Assembly (NCBI GenBank): GCA_017469425.1
Contig: JAFUGJ010000085.1
Span: forward strand, 21,468-85,467
Direction: 5' to 3'
Length of the DNA: 64,000 nucleotides
From: Bacteroidales bacterium
Lineage (GTDB): Bacteria > Bacteroidota > Bacteroidia > Bacteroidales > UBA932
The notes below the pieces were generated by a model. It did no database searches, was not told the DNA's origin, and worked only from the letters and a program-made list of their open reading frames with translations. Numbering within the stretch: position 1 is the stretch's first letter; each line of letters begins with the position of its first letter. Positions 15,969 to 25,773 of the stretch are shown one piece after another. The translations under genes and the position numbers were made by a program.

Positions 15969-17819
15969 TTACTCGAGGGTCATTGTTCGGATAATGTTGC
16001 TGCCGCAGTTGGTGAAGTAGAACACACCTGTCTTGGGATCACGGCAGAGCTGTCCGGCCTGGTCTTTGGTGCAAACCTTTGCTTCCAAACCGGTTCCGTC
16101 GGTCAGGCCATAAGAATAAGGCTGTCCGGCGATGGTTTTGAGGATACCCTTCGTGAAGTCACCGTCAACGCCGGGAACAAGGACGCGGATGAGGGCATGA
16201 CGCATATCGATAAGATAAATGTATCCGTCTTCGGGATCCTGATAAAGTCCGGGAACGGGGCCGAGCGTAGCGGAAAGCGGGTTGCCGGGGTCACCGTCGG
16301 TAACTGTGGATGCATCGCCCTGCGTCGATTTGGGGCCGCCGCAGATAATCTTTGACTCTCCGCTTGCAAGGTTAATCATGATAAGACCCCATCCGTTGGC
16401 TCCCACGAAGATGTTCTCCTGCTTTGTGTCAAGAAGAAGGGAGTAAGGAGACTTTTCGATATTGTAGGCCTTTTCGAATTTGCCGTCATATACCGAAATA
16501 ATGTTGAAGTGGGGAGCTTTCTGGTCGGTTCCGCGGGATGCAACGAACATGTGTCCGTCTTTGTGGAACTTAACGCTCATGGGGTTGCCGAAATTGAAGT
16601 CTGCAGGAAAGTCGGCGATAGTATAGGTGGACCAGGTTCCGTCCTTTGCCACTTTGCCGATGACATGCTTGCCTTTGCATGCGATATGGAATTCACCATT
16701 GGCGTCGAAGTCGCCGCCCCAAGGATAGAATCCGCTTCCGATTGTTGCGGGAGCCACGATTGTGGTCACGGAGTAATCAGAGAGGTCTGCCTTGAAAATA
16801 CCATGCGCAGCAGTGCTGCCGCGGGTGCTGATCCACAGACTTCCGTCAGGAGCGATGCCGCAATATTCGGGAAGCTGCAGTGCAGCCTCTTTTCCTGTTC
16901 CCTCTATGTTGGCAGCCTTTCCAGCGCCGATTACCGTAGCGAGCGTGGCCGTTTTAAGCTTGTAGAAAACGAAATCGGGAGTATCGACAGCAACGGCGCC
17001 CTTCACTGCCACATTGAACTTGTACTGTCCTTTCTGGAGTTCGGGGAGCGTAACAGTAAGGGAAGTTTCAGTTACGACGCTTACGGAAACGGCTGTTCCG
17101 TTGACGGTGACAACATTGTCGGCAAGGGTCTCGGAGAAACCTGTTCCGGTAATTGTGATTTCGTCGCCAGTGGTTCCGATAGGAGGATTGACAGCCTCAA
17201 TCGTCACAACCCTGTCAACCTTATAACTGAAGGTTCCTGCAGGAACGACTTCGTCACCCTTCTTCACGAGAACGGCAACCTCGCCGCTTCCTTCGGGAGC
17301 AGTGACGGTAATCTTGGTGTCCTCAAGTTCCTTAATGGTGGCAACTGCGTCAGCGAAGAGGACCTGGAGGGCGCTCTTGTCGGTGCCGAAGTTGGTGCCG
17401 CTGATAACCACATCCTCACCCACTTTGGCCTCTGCCGGGGCAATACCGCTCACGGTAATGGGCTTCACGACTTCGAGATAGGTGAATTTCTCAGCTGCGG
17501 ATTTCTGTCCGCCCACGGTAACAGTAACATCAACTTCGCCCACGGGATTCTCGGGAACGGTAACGGTAAGGGAAGTGGCACTTGCCTTTGCAACGGTTGC
17601 GGCGGCAGTGCCGAAATTCACGGTGTTCTCCGATGCAGTGGCGGAGAAATCCTTTCCGGAAATCACCACCAGGTCACCGGCGTAGCCGCTGTTGGGAGCG
17701 ATGGATGTGACGGAAGGAACCACTTTCGTCTCTTCCTTTGGTTCATCATTCTTGCTGCAGGAAATCGCAATGAGCGAAATGGCTGCAAGAGAGATTAACA
17801 ATGCTTTTTTCATAATCAT
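15969..17819 (-). CDS. Surface lipoprotein: three IPT/TIG domains plus NHL propeller
   Basis: The 616-residue protein has a lipoprotein signal (ISLIAISCSKND). Three IPT/TIG immunoglobulin-like domains follow at about residues 36-115, 120-200 and 205-285, each opening with the I-x-P-x-x-G pattern (SIAPNSGYAGDLVVISG, GIAPAEAKVGEDVVISG). An NHL-type beta-propeller of about 310 residues ends in SNIIRTMTLE. IPT/NHL lipoproteins are usual third or fourth members of SusCD loci and act as surface glycan-binding proteins. Two in-frame ATGs (17819 and 17813) are both possible. It follows the DUF5689 gene by 16 bases. Confidence 0.88.
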   Translation of the reverse strand: MIMKKALLISLAAISLIAISCSKNDEPKEETKVVPSVTSIAPNSGYAGDLVVISGKDFSATASENTVNFGTAAATVAKASATSLTVTVPENPVGEVDVTVTVGGQKSAAEKFTYLEVVKPITVSGIAPAEAKVGEDVVISGTNFGTDKSALQVLFADAVATIKELEDTKITVTAPEGSGEVAVLVKKGDEVVPAGTFSYKVDRVVTIEAVNPPIGTTGDEITITGTGFSETLADNVVTVNGTAVSVSVVTETSLTVTLPELQKGQYKFNVAVKGAVAVDTPDFVFYKLKTATLATVIGAGKAANIEGTGKEAALQLPEYCGIAPDGSLWISTRGSTAAHGIFKADLSDYSVTTIVAPATIGSGFYPWGGDFDANGEFHIACKGKHVIGKVAKDGTWSTYTIADFPADFNFGNPMSVKFHKDGHMFVASRGTDQKAPHFNIISVYDGKFEKAYNIEKSPYSLLLDTKQENIFVGANGWGLIMINLASGESKIICGGPKSTQGDASTVTDGDPGNPLSATLGPVPGLYQDPEDGYIYLIDMRHALIRVLVPGVDGDFTKGILKTIAGQPYSYGLTDGTGLEAKVCTKDQAGQLCRDPKTGVFYFTNCGSNIIRTMTLE

Positions 17820-17835
17820 AAATTTTAATGAATGG

Positions 17836-20226
17836 TTATTTGTTATATCGGATTGCTATGTAGTCAAGGGAACTGGAATGCATGTCGTTGTCGAAATCGG
17901 CCCCGATGACGGCATCGGCATAGTCGGCCCCGGTGCTGCAAATATCATTTGCAGGCGTGAGCTTGATGAATACGCTCGGGTGCCCGAGGATGGTGGCGGG
18001 GAGTTCGAAATCCATAGCCTTGTATCCCACTATCGAAGAATAGAGGGTGTTGCTCCATGTAGAGATGTCGGGAACGGTATATTCAGCAACCGGATTCCAC
18101 TGCGAATCGTCGTTCACCTTGTCGGTCAGGCCCCACTCAATCTTCCAGTAGCGGGGGGAATAGAAACGCTGGGAAGTGTTCATGGCCGAAATCTGCAGGG
18201 AAATATGGTCGGTTGTAATGCCTTCTGTTGAGAAATTCAGCAGCCATGAATAGCCCCTGTTGGTATCGTAATCCCACCAGTAGATTGAACGGAATGCGCA
18301 GTAGCAGTCGGGAGAGCACCAGCTCTTGCCTGCCATGGAGCCTCCGTTGGCCAGCCTCACTCCTCCAACTTCGTCAGAGACACTTGGAGCTATCCATTCA
18401 AGGCCGTTTTCGCTTGTTCCAACCCAGTCCTCCATCTCAGGATTGTAGTGTTCCTTTTCGGGATCGAGCACAATTCCGAGACCGTTCATGTTGCCGCCGT
18501 TGGTGACGCTCTCCGCAAACATGGTTCCGCTCAGGCCCATGGGGCCGAGGTATGAGAAGGTGGCCTCTCCGTACATGTGCTGGCCGTAGGCTGCCTCGTT
18601 CGTGAAATCCTTGGCCGGAGAGCCCGAATAAGCGGCCTGGTAGGTGTGGGTGAACCAGCCGTTGGTGCCGTAAGTAGGCAGTTGGCGTCCATTTTCCGTA
18701 TCGGGGTTCCAGAAGCGGTATTCGGTAAGCAGGGCTGAGAAACTGTCTTCAACGCTGTCGTTCATGTTCTTCCAGATGTCATCCTTGGTCTGGTGACGGA
18801 TCTGATACCGTCCTATATTGCCCAAGGTGAGGTCGTCGTTGATATCCAGGGGATCGGCGCCGTTCTTCCATTCGAAACGGCAGAAACGCTCATGTACGAT
18901 GACGCCCGATATGGAGCCGCTTCCGTAGGGCAGGCGGGTTCCGTCGTTGCGATAGACGCAGACGGTGTTGGTGTACATGTAGGTATGGTTTCCATCCTTG
19001 CCGCGCACCAGAAGGGGATATTTGCTGATACGGTTGGCCCTTCCGCCTATCGAATAGCCTTCATTGATAGGAGAGAGGGAGCCCTTGCGTATAGGGAATT
19101 CCACATCTTCGAGAGTCACATAAGTGTAAACATCATCGTCGGTGAGCGTTCCGATTGTGCGTTTTTTCTCGGGAACCGCTGCGGCGCTTCCGCTTACCTG
19201 CGACACCACCATGCTGCCTGTGACACCGGTAATATCATAGCGTTCTGGCTCTTCGTATTTGGTTACGGTTGCTCCGAAAAGCAGGACCTGAACTTTGTCA
19301 TACTGCTTGAACACATTGTCGGCCACGGTTGCGGTATGCACGCAGAAGCCGTATTTTCCATCGAGGGATTCGAGATATACGGTAGTCTTTGAGCCATTGT
19401 AGTCTATGGCGGAGGTGGTTTTCTGTTCATTCTCCCCGGCGTTGCCGTTTTCAGTGTTGCTTACCACTATGCCCTCGACAATTATGTATTTGTCAACAGG
19501 GCTTCCCGTTGCATAGTCGAGCCTTACATCTTCGAACGATGTGAGGGTTCCAAGCACACCTTTTGCGGTTTTCTGGGTAATGTTCAGCAGCAGCGAAGAA
19601 TTCTCTCCCCATCCGTCGGTGTAGGAAAGCAGGATCGACGCTGTGCGCACCTTGTCTTCTTCGGGATTGGAAGCCACGCCAAGGGAGAGCGTCCCTTTGC
19701 TGATATCGACGCTGTTGATCCATTCAGCCCCGGAATCTCCATAGCTGATGCTGACATCGAAGTTTTCGAAGGGGATATTGGTGTCGATGGGAACGCTGGT
19801 GACGCCTTCGGTATTCTCGCAAATAATGGACGCATTGTCGATGGCGAGCTCTGCCTCAAGCATTCCCTTCTGTTTCACAAGAAGGGTGTCGCGGCGCTCG
19901 TCGATGTCGCTGCACAGCACCAGGGTGGCCATCCTTTTGAAGCTCTCGTTCATCTGGTAATCGGCCTCTATGGTGGCGTCGCCCTTTTCCGACATTTTGC
20001 CGAGGGTAAGCCAGTCAGCCTCGTTGCCGAATTCGAAATGGTAGGCATCGTTCGCATACACTTTTATATCGAAGGAACCTTCCGAGGCTTCGAGAACATA
20101 CTCCTTCACCTGCGCGCCGAGTTCCACCATTACTGTATTCATCTCCGCATCATCCACCTGGCATGCTTGCAGGGCGGATGCAAAGACAAATGCTAAAAGT
20201 ATTGTTCTGTTTTTCATATCACTCAT
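17836..20226 (-). CDS. Surface lipoprotein with BACON domains and DUF5689
   Basis: The 796-residue protein has a lipoprotein signal (LAFVFASALQACQVDD). Two BACON-like beta-sandwich modules fill about residues 38-220 (WLTLGKMSEKGDA; WINSVDISKGTL; LLVKQKG). A DUF5689 region follows at about 222-460 (GTLTSFEDVRLDYATG, YIIVEGIVVSNTENGN, YVTLEDVEFPIRKGSL), then a ~300-residue beta-rich C-terminal domain ending LDYIAIRYNK. DUF5689 is an OB-like domain often found beside or fused to EEP/nuclease-type proteins in Bacteroidota; its function is unknown. The ATG overlaps the upstream stop by 4 bases (ATGA). Expected on the cell surface as a binding protein of the second SusCD module. Confidence 0.82.
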   Translation of the reverse strand: MSDMKNRTILLAFVFASALQACQVDDAEMNTVMVELGAQVKEYVLEASEGSFDIKVYANDAYHFEFGNEADWLTLGKMSEKGDATIEADYQMNESFKRMATLVLCSDIDERRDTLLVKQKGMLEAELAIDNASIICENTEGVTSVPIDTNIPFENFDVSISYGDSGAEWINSVDISKGTLSLGVASNPEEDKVRTASILLSYTDGWGENSSLLLNITQKTAKGVLGTLTSFEDVRLDYATGSPVDKYIIVEGIVVSNTENGNAGENEQKTTSAIDYNGSKTTVYLESLDGKYGFCVHTATVADNVFKQYDKVQVLLFGATVTKYEEPERYDITGVTGSMVVSQVSGSAAAVPEKKRTIGTLTDDDVYTYVTLEDVEFPIRKGSLSPINEGYSIGGRANRISKYPLLVRGKDGNHTYMYTNTVCVYRNDGTRLPYGSGSISGVIVHERFCRFEWKNGADPLDINDDLTLGNIGRYQIRHQTKDDIWKNMNDSVEDSFSALLTEYRFWNPDTENGRQLPTYGTNGWFTHTYQAAYSGSPAKDFTNEAAYGQHMYGEATFSYLGPMGLSGTMFAESVTNGGNMNGLGIVLDPEKEHYNPEMEDWVGTSENGLEWIAPSVSDEVGGVRLANGGSMAGKSWCSPDCYCAFRSIYWWDYDTNRGYSWLLNFSTEGITTDHISLQISAMNTSQRFYSPRYWKIEWGLTDKVNDDSQWNPVAEYTVPDISTWSNTLYSSIVGYKAMDFELPATILGHPSVFIKLTPANDICSTGADYADAVIGADFDNDMHSSSLDYIAIRYNK

Positions 20227-21209
20227 GCTTTTTGTAAGACAGTAAACTCACCCTTCACGCTCTTGCCGGCCAAATCGATGAAGTTGACGGATATCTGCGC
20301 AGAGCGCATGGCTCCGGAATTGTTGGCATCCAGCGAGAACATCAGGCCGTTTTTGGTCAGGCGGATATCGTGTATCCAACCGGCCTTGCATGTGATGAAC
20401 ACATCGTCGGAGTAAGGGTAAATGTTATTGAGGGTGCACTTGGCTGTGTATTCTGCCGCAGTATTGTTGTATGTTCCGGAGATTGACGAAAGAACGAACA
20501 TGGGAGAATCAGTGTTCTGCTTCACCGTAAACAGGGAACGGAAGTTGCGCCCGGTGGGATCATCAATCGATACCACCAGATCGGCGCTTCGCGTTCCGGT
20601 TCCCGAATAGGGCGACACATCCAGCCCGATGCGGTCGTAACGCTTCACAGCATCTACTATCCAATGCTCTGTAGACGCATTTTCCGGAGCCACCAACACT
20701 GTGTCCTTTTTACCGGATGCATCGGTGTATATGGCTGTGACGCGGATAGCCTCGGTGCTGTAGTAGAGATTACTCGTGCCCGGTATAAAAGCCAAGCCCC
20801 CGTTCTTCAGCACTTCAAGAGTATTGTATTCGAGCTTGAACGAAGGGGAGGTAACAGGGCCCTTCTGGGTCACGAAAACTGTGTCACGGTCCGACCCGCT
20901 TTCCAGCACAACACCCACCCTGCGGGCGATTCCGTAGTTGGCTGAGTAGCTGAAAACCAGGTCATTTACTCCTTCGCCGGAGAGTTTGCTGAGCGCGGCC
21001 CAGTCCACTTCCCCGGCAAGGGAAGCCTTCCATTCTCCGGATGCATACACCATGATATGGGTGGAACCGGCATCGGAAGGAAGGGTAAGATTGTGCGCCG
21101 TTACCGAAAGCGGCAGATTGTATTCGTATGGCTTGTCGCACGCCTGGACTCCAAGCATGGCGACGAGGGCGGCCAGCGCCAGCTTACATTCCATATTTCG
21201 CATATTCAT
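20223..21209 (-). CDS. BACON-domain surface lipoprotein
   Basis: The start is one of three close ATGs (21209, 21203, 21194). All give the lipoprotein signal LALAALVAMLGVQACDKPY, so the protein is about 324-329 residues. The frame extends upstream to 21317 but that would lie inside susD and lacks a signal. After the lipobox come three BACON-like repeats (WKASLAGEVDWAALSKLSGEG; DTVFVTQKG; LVVSIDDPTGRNF; FTVLQKA). BACON modules are found in carbohydrate-active and surface-binding proteins of Bacteroidota. The start lies inside the 3' end of the SusD gene and the stop overlaps the next gene by ATGA. Confidence 0.82.
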   Translation of the reverse strand: MNMRNMECKLALAALVAMLGVQACDKPYEYNLPLSVTAHNLTLPSDAGSTHIMVYASGEWKASLAGEVDWAALSKLSGEGVNDLVFSYSANYGIARRVGVVLESGSDRDTVFVTQKGPVTSPSFKLEYNTLEVLKNGGLAFIPGTSNLYYSTEAIRVTAIYTDASGKKDTVLVAPENASTEHWIVDAVKRYDRIGLDVSPYSGTGTRSADLVVSIDDPTGRNFRSLFTVKQNTDSPMFVLSSISGTYNNTAAEYTAKCTLNNIYPYSDDVFITCKAGWIHDIRLTKNGLMFSLDANNSGAMRSAQISVNFIDLAGKSVKGEFTVLQKA

Positions 21210-22683
21210 TGTTGTCGAGATTATGTTTTGAATACACCACCTGCACATCCGGAATAGGGTAATACTCGTGGCAGGGTTTGATGTTGTTCTGGAGGGTACC
21301 ATAGTCGTTGTAGGCAACTACGGCATCGTACCAGATGCCCCAGCGCACCAGGTCGAACTTGCGCTGGAACTCCCCGAACAGTTCGCGGGCGCGTTCGCAG
21401 CGGATTTCCTCCTGAAGGCGAGGGAAAGTGCGGAAAGTGTAATCCCTCACGCCTGCACGGTTGCGGGTCTTGTTGAGGTACAGGATGGCATTGTCGCTGT
21501 CGCCGAGTTCGCAGTAGCATTCGGCCATCAGCAGGAGGGCATCGGCATAGCGGAAAATATTGTAGTTGTTGCTGTCGCGGGTGGTCTTCATGCCAGGGCA
21601 CCAGAACTTGGGCCCCATCCACGGCCTCGTGTTGTTCTTGAGGCTGGTGAAGGTTATGCCGTCATAGGTCCACGCCGTGTTGTAGAGGGCGCGTTTGTCG
21701 CTTGTCATCTTTGGCATCAGGCCCTGGCAATAATACACTGTGGGCTGGGCCGACTGCCATGTGGTGGCCTCATTCCCGAGCTCGGGGATTTCGATGCCGT
21801 CGTAAATGTCTCCGCTGCGTCTGGGAGGGGTGCACACGCAGGCAACATTCGAGGTGTAGGCAAGGCCTCCGTCAACATAGAGGTGCTGGATTTCAAAGAT
21901 GGATTCCGGCGTATTCTTGTTGCGCCACAGGACATTTTCTTCGAGGTCGTATTCCGACAGGTCGCCATATATCTTTTCAAGCTGCTTGCAGGCATCGAGG
22001 GCCACTTCCCACTCCTTGTTCCAGACGGCCATCTTGGCAATCACCATATAGGCCATAGCGGCGCCAAGGCGGTTGCCGGTGTTGTCGCAGGTGCGTGTCT
22101 GGGGAACGGCCGATGCCAACGGGAGAAGGTCTTCGATAACCTTGTCGCGGGTCTGCACAGCACTCATACGCGGAAGCACCGCAATGCGTTCGAGGGCTTC
22201 GTTGTCGGTCACATCGTCGAAGTAGAAAGGAACATCGCCGAAGAAGGAAGTGAGCGTCCAGTAGTAGAAACCGCGAAGAGCCTTCACCTCACACAAAAGT
22301 TCGTTGCGCTGCGCGTCGGTGAGAGCTTCGCTTTCTTCAATTCCCTTGACGGCGAAGTTGCACCTCTGCACTCCGAGATAGCCCTGCTGCCACACATTCG
22401 CTCCGAAACGGGGCTTTACGGGGCTGATGTCGAGCTGGGCGTCAAGGGTACCCGAAGCGCACCAGATTACATCCGAGACGCACTCGGTGGCGAGGAAGTA
22501 ATTGTAAACATATATCGACTTCAGCGGTATATAGCAGCTGTTCACCACGGACTGGCATTCCTGATAGTTCCTGAAGAAGTTCTCGGGTGTGCTTACCGCC
22601 GATGTTGAATCCTCGTCCAGGGAGCATGAAACCGCTGCTCCGAGAACGGCAAGTATGCCAAATATTTTATACAAAGTTTTCAT
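21184..22683 (-). CDS. SusD/RagB-family outer-membrane lipoprotein (second module)
   Basis: The 499-residue protein has a lipoprotein signal (FGILAVLGAAVSCSLDED), the SusD N-terminal TPR region (AKMAVWNKEWEVALDACKQLEK) and the RagB/SusD C-terminal part (FRYADALLLMAECYCELGDSDNAILYLNKTRNRAG; RCERARELFGEFQRKFDLVRWG). SusD proteins form the lid over the SusC barrel and bind the polymer. It is 6 bases after its SusC partner (22690-25773). Its last codons overlap the start of the BACON lipoprotein. Confidence 0.96.
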   Translation of the reverse strand: MKTLYKIFGILAVLGAAVSCSLDEDSTSAVSTPENFFRNYQECQSVVNSCYIPLKSIYVYNYFLATECVSDVIWCASGTLDAQLDISPVKPRFGANVWQQGYLGVQRCNFAVKGIEESEALTDAQRNELLCEVKALRGFYYWTLTSFFGDVPFYFDDVTDNEALERIAVLPRMSAVQTRDKVIEDLLPLASAVPQTRTCDNTGNRLGAAMAYMVIAKMAVWNKEWEVALDACKQLEKIYGDLSEYDLEENVLWRNKNTPESIFEIQHLYVDGGLAYTSNVACVCTPPRRSGDIYDGIEIPELGNEATTWQSAQPTVYYCQGLMPKMTSDKRALYNTAWTYDGITFTSLKNNTRPWMGPKFWCPGMKTTRDSNNYNIFRYADALLLMAECYCELGDSDNAILYLNKTRNRAGVRDYTFRTFPRLQEEIRCERARELFGEFQRKFDLVRWGIWYDAVVAYNDYGTLQNNIKPCHEYYPIPDVQVVYSKHNLDNNEYAKYGM

Positions 22684-22689
22684 ATTCGT

Positions 22690-25600
22690 CTAATATCTTA
22701 CCTGGATGCTGAAAGTAATCGTACGGGATTTAGGGTATGCTCCAAGGTCAACGCGGCGCAGTGTGGAGGATGTTCCTTCGCTCGACACATCGGGATCGAA
22801 GCCATTGTAGTACTTCCAAAGCAAGAGATTGTCGCCCGAAAGGGAGAAGGTGGCATCGCGCAGCTTTGAACGGGTCTTGGAAAGGTCGAGGGTGTAGCCT
22901 ATGCTCACCGTCTTCAGACGCAGGTACGATGCATCGTGGATCAGGAAGTCGCTGGGGATTGACACATCGGTGTAGCAGGCCCTGGGGATGTTCGACTCGG
23001 GATTGCGTTCCGGGTGCCAGGCGTTCAGCATGTAACGGTACTGGTTGGTGTACATTCCTCCTGCCTGATAGAACTCGGAGTAGTTGTAGATTTTTCCTCC
23101 GAGGGAATACGCAAAATAGACTCCGAGTTTGAAATTCTTATAGTAGAAAGTGTTCTGGAGTCCTCCGTAGATATACGGGTCGGCATTGCCCTGGTACACA
23201 AGGTCGTCCTGATTGAGGACGCCATCGTGGTTGGTGTCGTAGTAACGCGGGGTTCCGTCGTCCCATTTGGCCGTGGTGCTCACATAGGTTTTGGTAACCT
23301 TGTTGCGCTGACGCTCTTCGTCGCTCTTCCACACGCCTGCATACTGGAAGCCCCAGAGGGAGTTGAGCGGATAACCCTTCACATAACCATATATCATGTA
23401 GGGATTGTTGCCCGGGGAGTTCATGGCCGACACGAATTCTTCCGTTCCCACATCCTCAACGCGCTGGCGGTTATGGGAGATGGTGAAGGAGGAGGTCCAC
23501 TGGAAGTCTTTTTTGGCTATGTTCATGCTGTCGAACGAGAGTTCAATACCCCTGTTGGAGATACGGCCCAGGTTCATCAGGTGCGAAGAATATCCTGTCT
23601 GGTTTGCCACCTGCACCGACAGGAGCAGGTCGGTAGTGTTGGAAGAATATGCTTCGGCCGTTACGGTGAGACGCCCCTTGAGCACCGACAGGTCGAGAGC
23701 GGCATTGTAAGATGTCGTTGTCTCCCATCCGAGTTCGGGCTGGGCAAGGCGGCTGCGGTAGAAAGCAACGGGCTGTGTTCCGTTGAAAAGATATCCGTCG
23801 GTCGTGCTCGAAAGGGCGGCGAGGGAACGGAAAGAACTGATGGCATCGTTGCCCGTTTTTCCGGCGCTGAGCCTCAACGAAAGATTGTCTATCCATGCCG
23901 CACCCTTCATGAAGTTTTCATTGGAGATGTTCCAGCGGAAAGCAGCCGAGGGGAAGGGTGCCCATTTGCGGTTGCGCGCGAAATTGGAAGCGCCGTCGTA
24001 GCGTAAAGTGGCTGTCAAATAGTAGCGGGAGTCGTAATTGTAGTCGGCCCTTGCGAATGCCGACATCTTTGTCTTGCCCGTCATGGAAGTGGAGGCGCTG
24101 TAGGTATTCTTGTCCACCACGGCATTCATGTTGTTCCAGAGAATCTGGTCGTCCATGTAGCCTTTTCCGGTAAGGGAGAAGTTGTCGGTATCAGATTTAT
24201 ATACGGAGAAACCAAGCAGCGGCACGAGCGAGTGCCGTCCTGCCTTCAGGTCATAGCGTGCAGTGGTTTCCGACGACAGCGAATAACTGTGGTTTTCGGT
24301 ACGGGTGGCCTGTCCGCCTTCGTCTTCGGTCTTTGCAGGCAGGTTTCCGGGGATATAGCGGTACATCGAGCCTGTGTATAAGTAGTACGACAGGATGCTC
24401 TTGATGTGGAGATTCTTTACCGGCTCAAGGTCGGCATCGAAGGAATGGTTCATCGAATTGCGCTCGGTGTAATGGGTGTTGAGGTCTATCAGCACCCTCG
24501 GCGTATTGATGCGCTGACCGAGGTTGTAGAGAGGGTTCTCAATGTCGGTGACCTTAATCATAGGAGACAGGTACTGTGCCGAATTCCACCAGGAGGTGCC
24601 ACCTATCGAGGCCTTTGTCTCATCGGTATGGCGGAAGGTGTAGGAGCCGTTGTATCCGACCCTGAGGAAGGGGAAGAGCTGCCTGTCCATCTTGATGCGC
24701 CCGGTGAAACGCTTCTGCCCGCTGTCCTGGATGATACCCTCGGTGTCGTTGTAGGAAAGCGATACATAGTAGTTGTGCAGATGGTCGCCGCCCATTACCG
24801 AGAGGGAATAGTTCTGGACAATGGCCGTGCGGGTGATTTCCCCGATCCAGTCGGTTCCCTTGCCGAGGCTCATAGGGTCTTTGTAAACCGACTGCGACAG
24901 AGGTGTGTCGGGCCCGACGCTTGAGTGCGAAGGGTCTTTACCGAAATAGGCGTAGTCGTTGCGGTAGAGGGCGAATTCCGAAGCATTCATGAGGTCCAGC
25001 GATTTGGGAAGCCGGCTCACACCGAAATCGGCCTTGAAAGAGATGCGGGGCTTTCCGCCGGCATCGGAACCGCTCTTGGTGGTGATGATGATGACACCGT
25101 TCGCTCCCCTGGAGCCATAGATTGCCGTGGAGGATGCATCCTTCAGCACGGAAATGCTGGCGATATCGTCGGAGTTGATGTCGTTGAGATCGTTGATTGC
25201 GTCAATGATACCGTCAACCACAATCAGAGGCTCGTTGGAAGCCGAAATGGAACGGGTACCACGGATACGAATGGTAGTTGTCGAACCCGGGGCACCGTCT
25301 GTTGACATGAAATCGGCGCCTGCGATACGGCCCTGCAAGGCGTTGTCGATTGACAGCACAGGAGTACTCTTCACATCATCCATCTTCACATTTGCCACGG
25401 AACCGGTAAGGTCGGTTTTCTTCGCGGTGCCGTAGGCAATCACCACAACATCTTCAAGCATGTTGCTGTCCTCCGCAAGGGAGAAGTCGATTGTGGTCTT
25501 GTCGCCAACCTTGACTTCCTGGGGGATATAACCCATATACTCGGCCACCAGCACGGCCGACGAGGCGGCGTTGATGGAATATTTGCCGTCCATATCGGCC

Positions 25601-25773
25601 AGCACGCCGTTACTGCTGCCTTTCACCATTACGGTGGCGGCAGGAAGAGGCGCACCGCTGTCGTCGGTGACACGGCCTTTGATTTGCCGCTGCGCCGCAG
25701 CAGACCATCCTGTCAGCGCCACGGCCAACAAGACAGCCAAAACTTTTCTGCTATTATTCATTGTCTTGCTCAT
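22690..25773 (-). CDS. SusC/RagA-family TonB-dependent transporter (second module)
   Basis: The 1027-residue outer-membrane barrel has a signal peptide (to about residue 27), a CarboxypepD_reg-like domain (QIKGRVTDDSGAPLPAATV, residues 28-105), the TonB plug (VVVIAYGTAKKTDLTGSV, LDSSNxx-type ISVLKDASSTAIYGSRGANGV) and a 22-strand barrel ending in TITFSIQVRY. It lacks an STN domain, so it should not signal through FecR itself. With the following SusD it forms a pedestal-bin importer for oligomers. Its ATG overlaps the stop of the 25770 gene by 4 bases, so it is part of the same transcript and not a separate locus. Confidence 0.97.
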   Translation of the reverse strand: MSKTMNNSRKVLAVLLAVALTGWSAAAQRQIKGRVTDDSGAPLPAATVMVKGSSNGVLADMDGKYSINAASSAVLVAEYMGYIPQEVKVGDKTTIDFSLAEDSNMLEDVVVIAYGTAKKTDLTGSVANVKMDDVKSTPVLSIDNALQGRIAGADFMSTDGAPGSTTTIRIRGTRSISASNEPLIVVDGIIDAINDLNDINSDDIASISVLKDASSTAIYGSRGANGVIIITTKSGSDAGGKPRISFKADFGVSRLPKSLDLMNASEFALYRNDYAYFGKDPSHSSVGPDTPLSQSVYKDPMSLGKGTDWIGEITRTAIVQNYSLSVMGGDHLHNYYVSLSYNDTEGIIQDSGQKRFTGRIKMDRQLFPFLRVGYNGSYTFRHTDETKASIGGTSWWNSAQYLSPMIKVTDIENPLYNLGQRINTPRVLIDLNTHYTERNSMNHSFDADLEPVKNLHIKSILSYYLYTGSMYRYIPGNLPAKTEDEGGQATRTENHSYSLSSETTARYDLKAGRHSLVPLLGFSVYKSDTDNFSLTGKGYMDDQILWNNMNAVVDKNTYSASTSMTGKTKMSAFARADYNYDSRYYLTATLRYDGASNFARNRKWAPFPSAAFRWNISNENFMKGAAWIDNLSLRLSAGKTGNDAISSFRSLAALSSTTDGYLFNGTQPVAFYRSRLAQPELGWETTTSYNAALDLSVLKGRLTVTAEAYSSNTTDLLLSVQVANQTGYSSHLMNLGRISNRGIELSFDSMNIAKKDFQWTSSFTISHNRQRVEDVGTEEFVSAMNSPGNNPYMIYGYVKGYPLNSLWGFQYAGVWKSDEERQRNKVTKTYVSTTAKWDDGTPRYYDTNHDGVLNQDDLVYQGNADPYIYGGLQNTFYYKNFKLGVYFAYSLGGKIYNYSEFYQAGGMYTNQYRYMLNAWHPERNPESNIPRACYTDVSIPSDFLIHDASYLRLKTVSIGYTLDLSKTRSKLRDATFSLSGDNLLLWKYYNGFDPDVSSEGTSSTLRRVDLGAYPKSRTITFSIQVRY

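Noticed and set aside
21268-22608. 446-codon frame opposite the second susD
   Set aside because: Antisense shadow of a clear SusD gene; same reasoning applies to 16509-17798 and 2700-3797.
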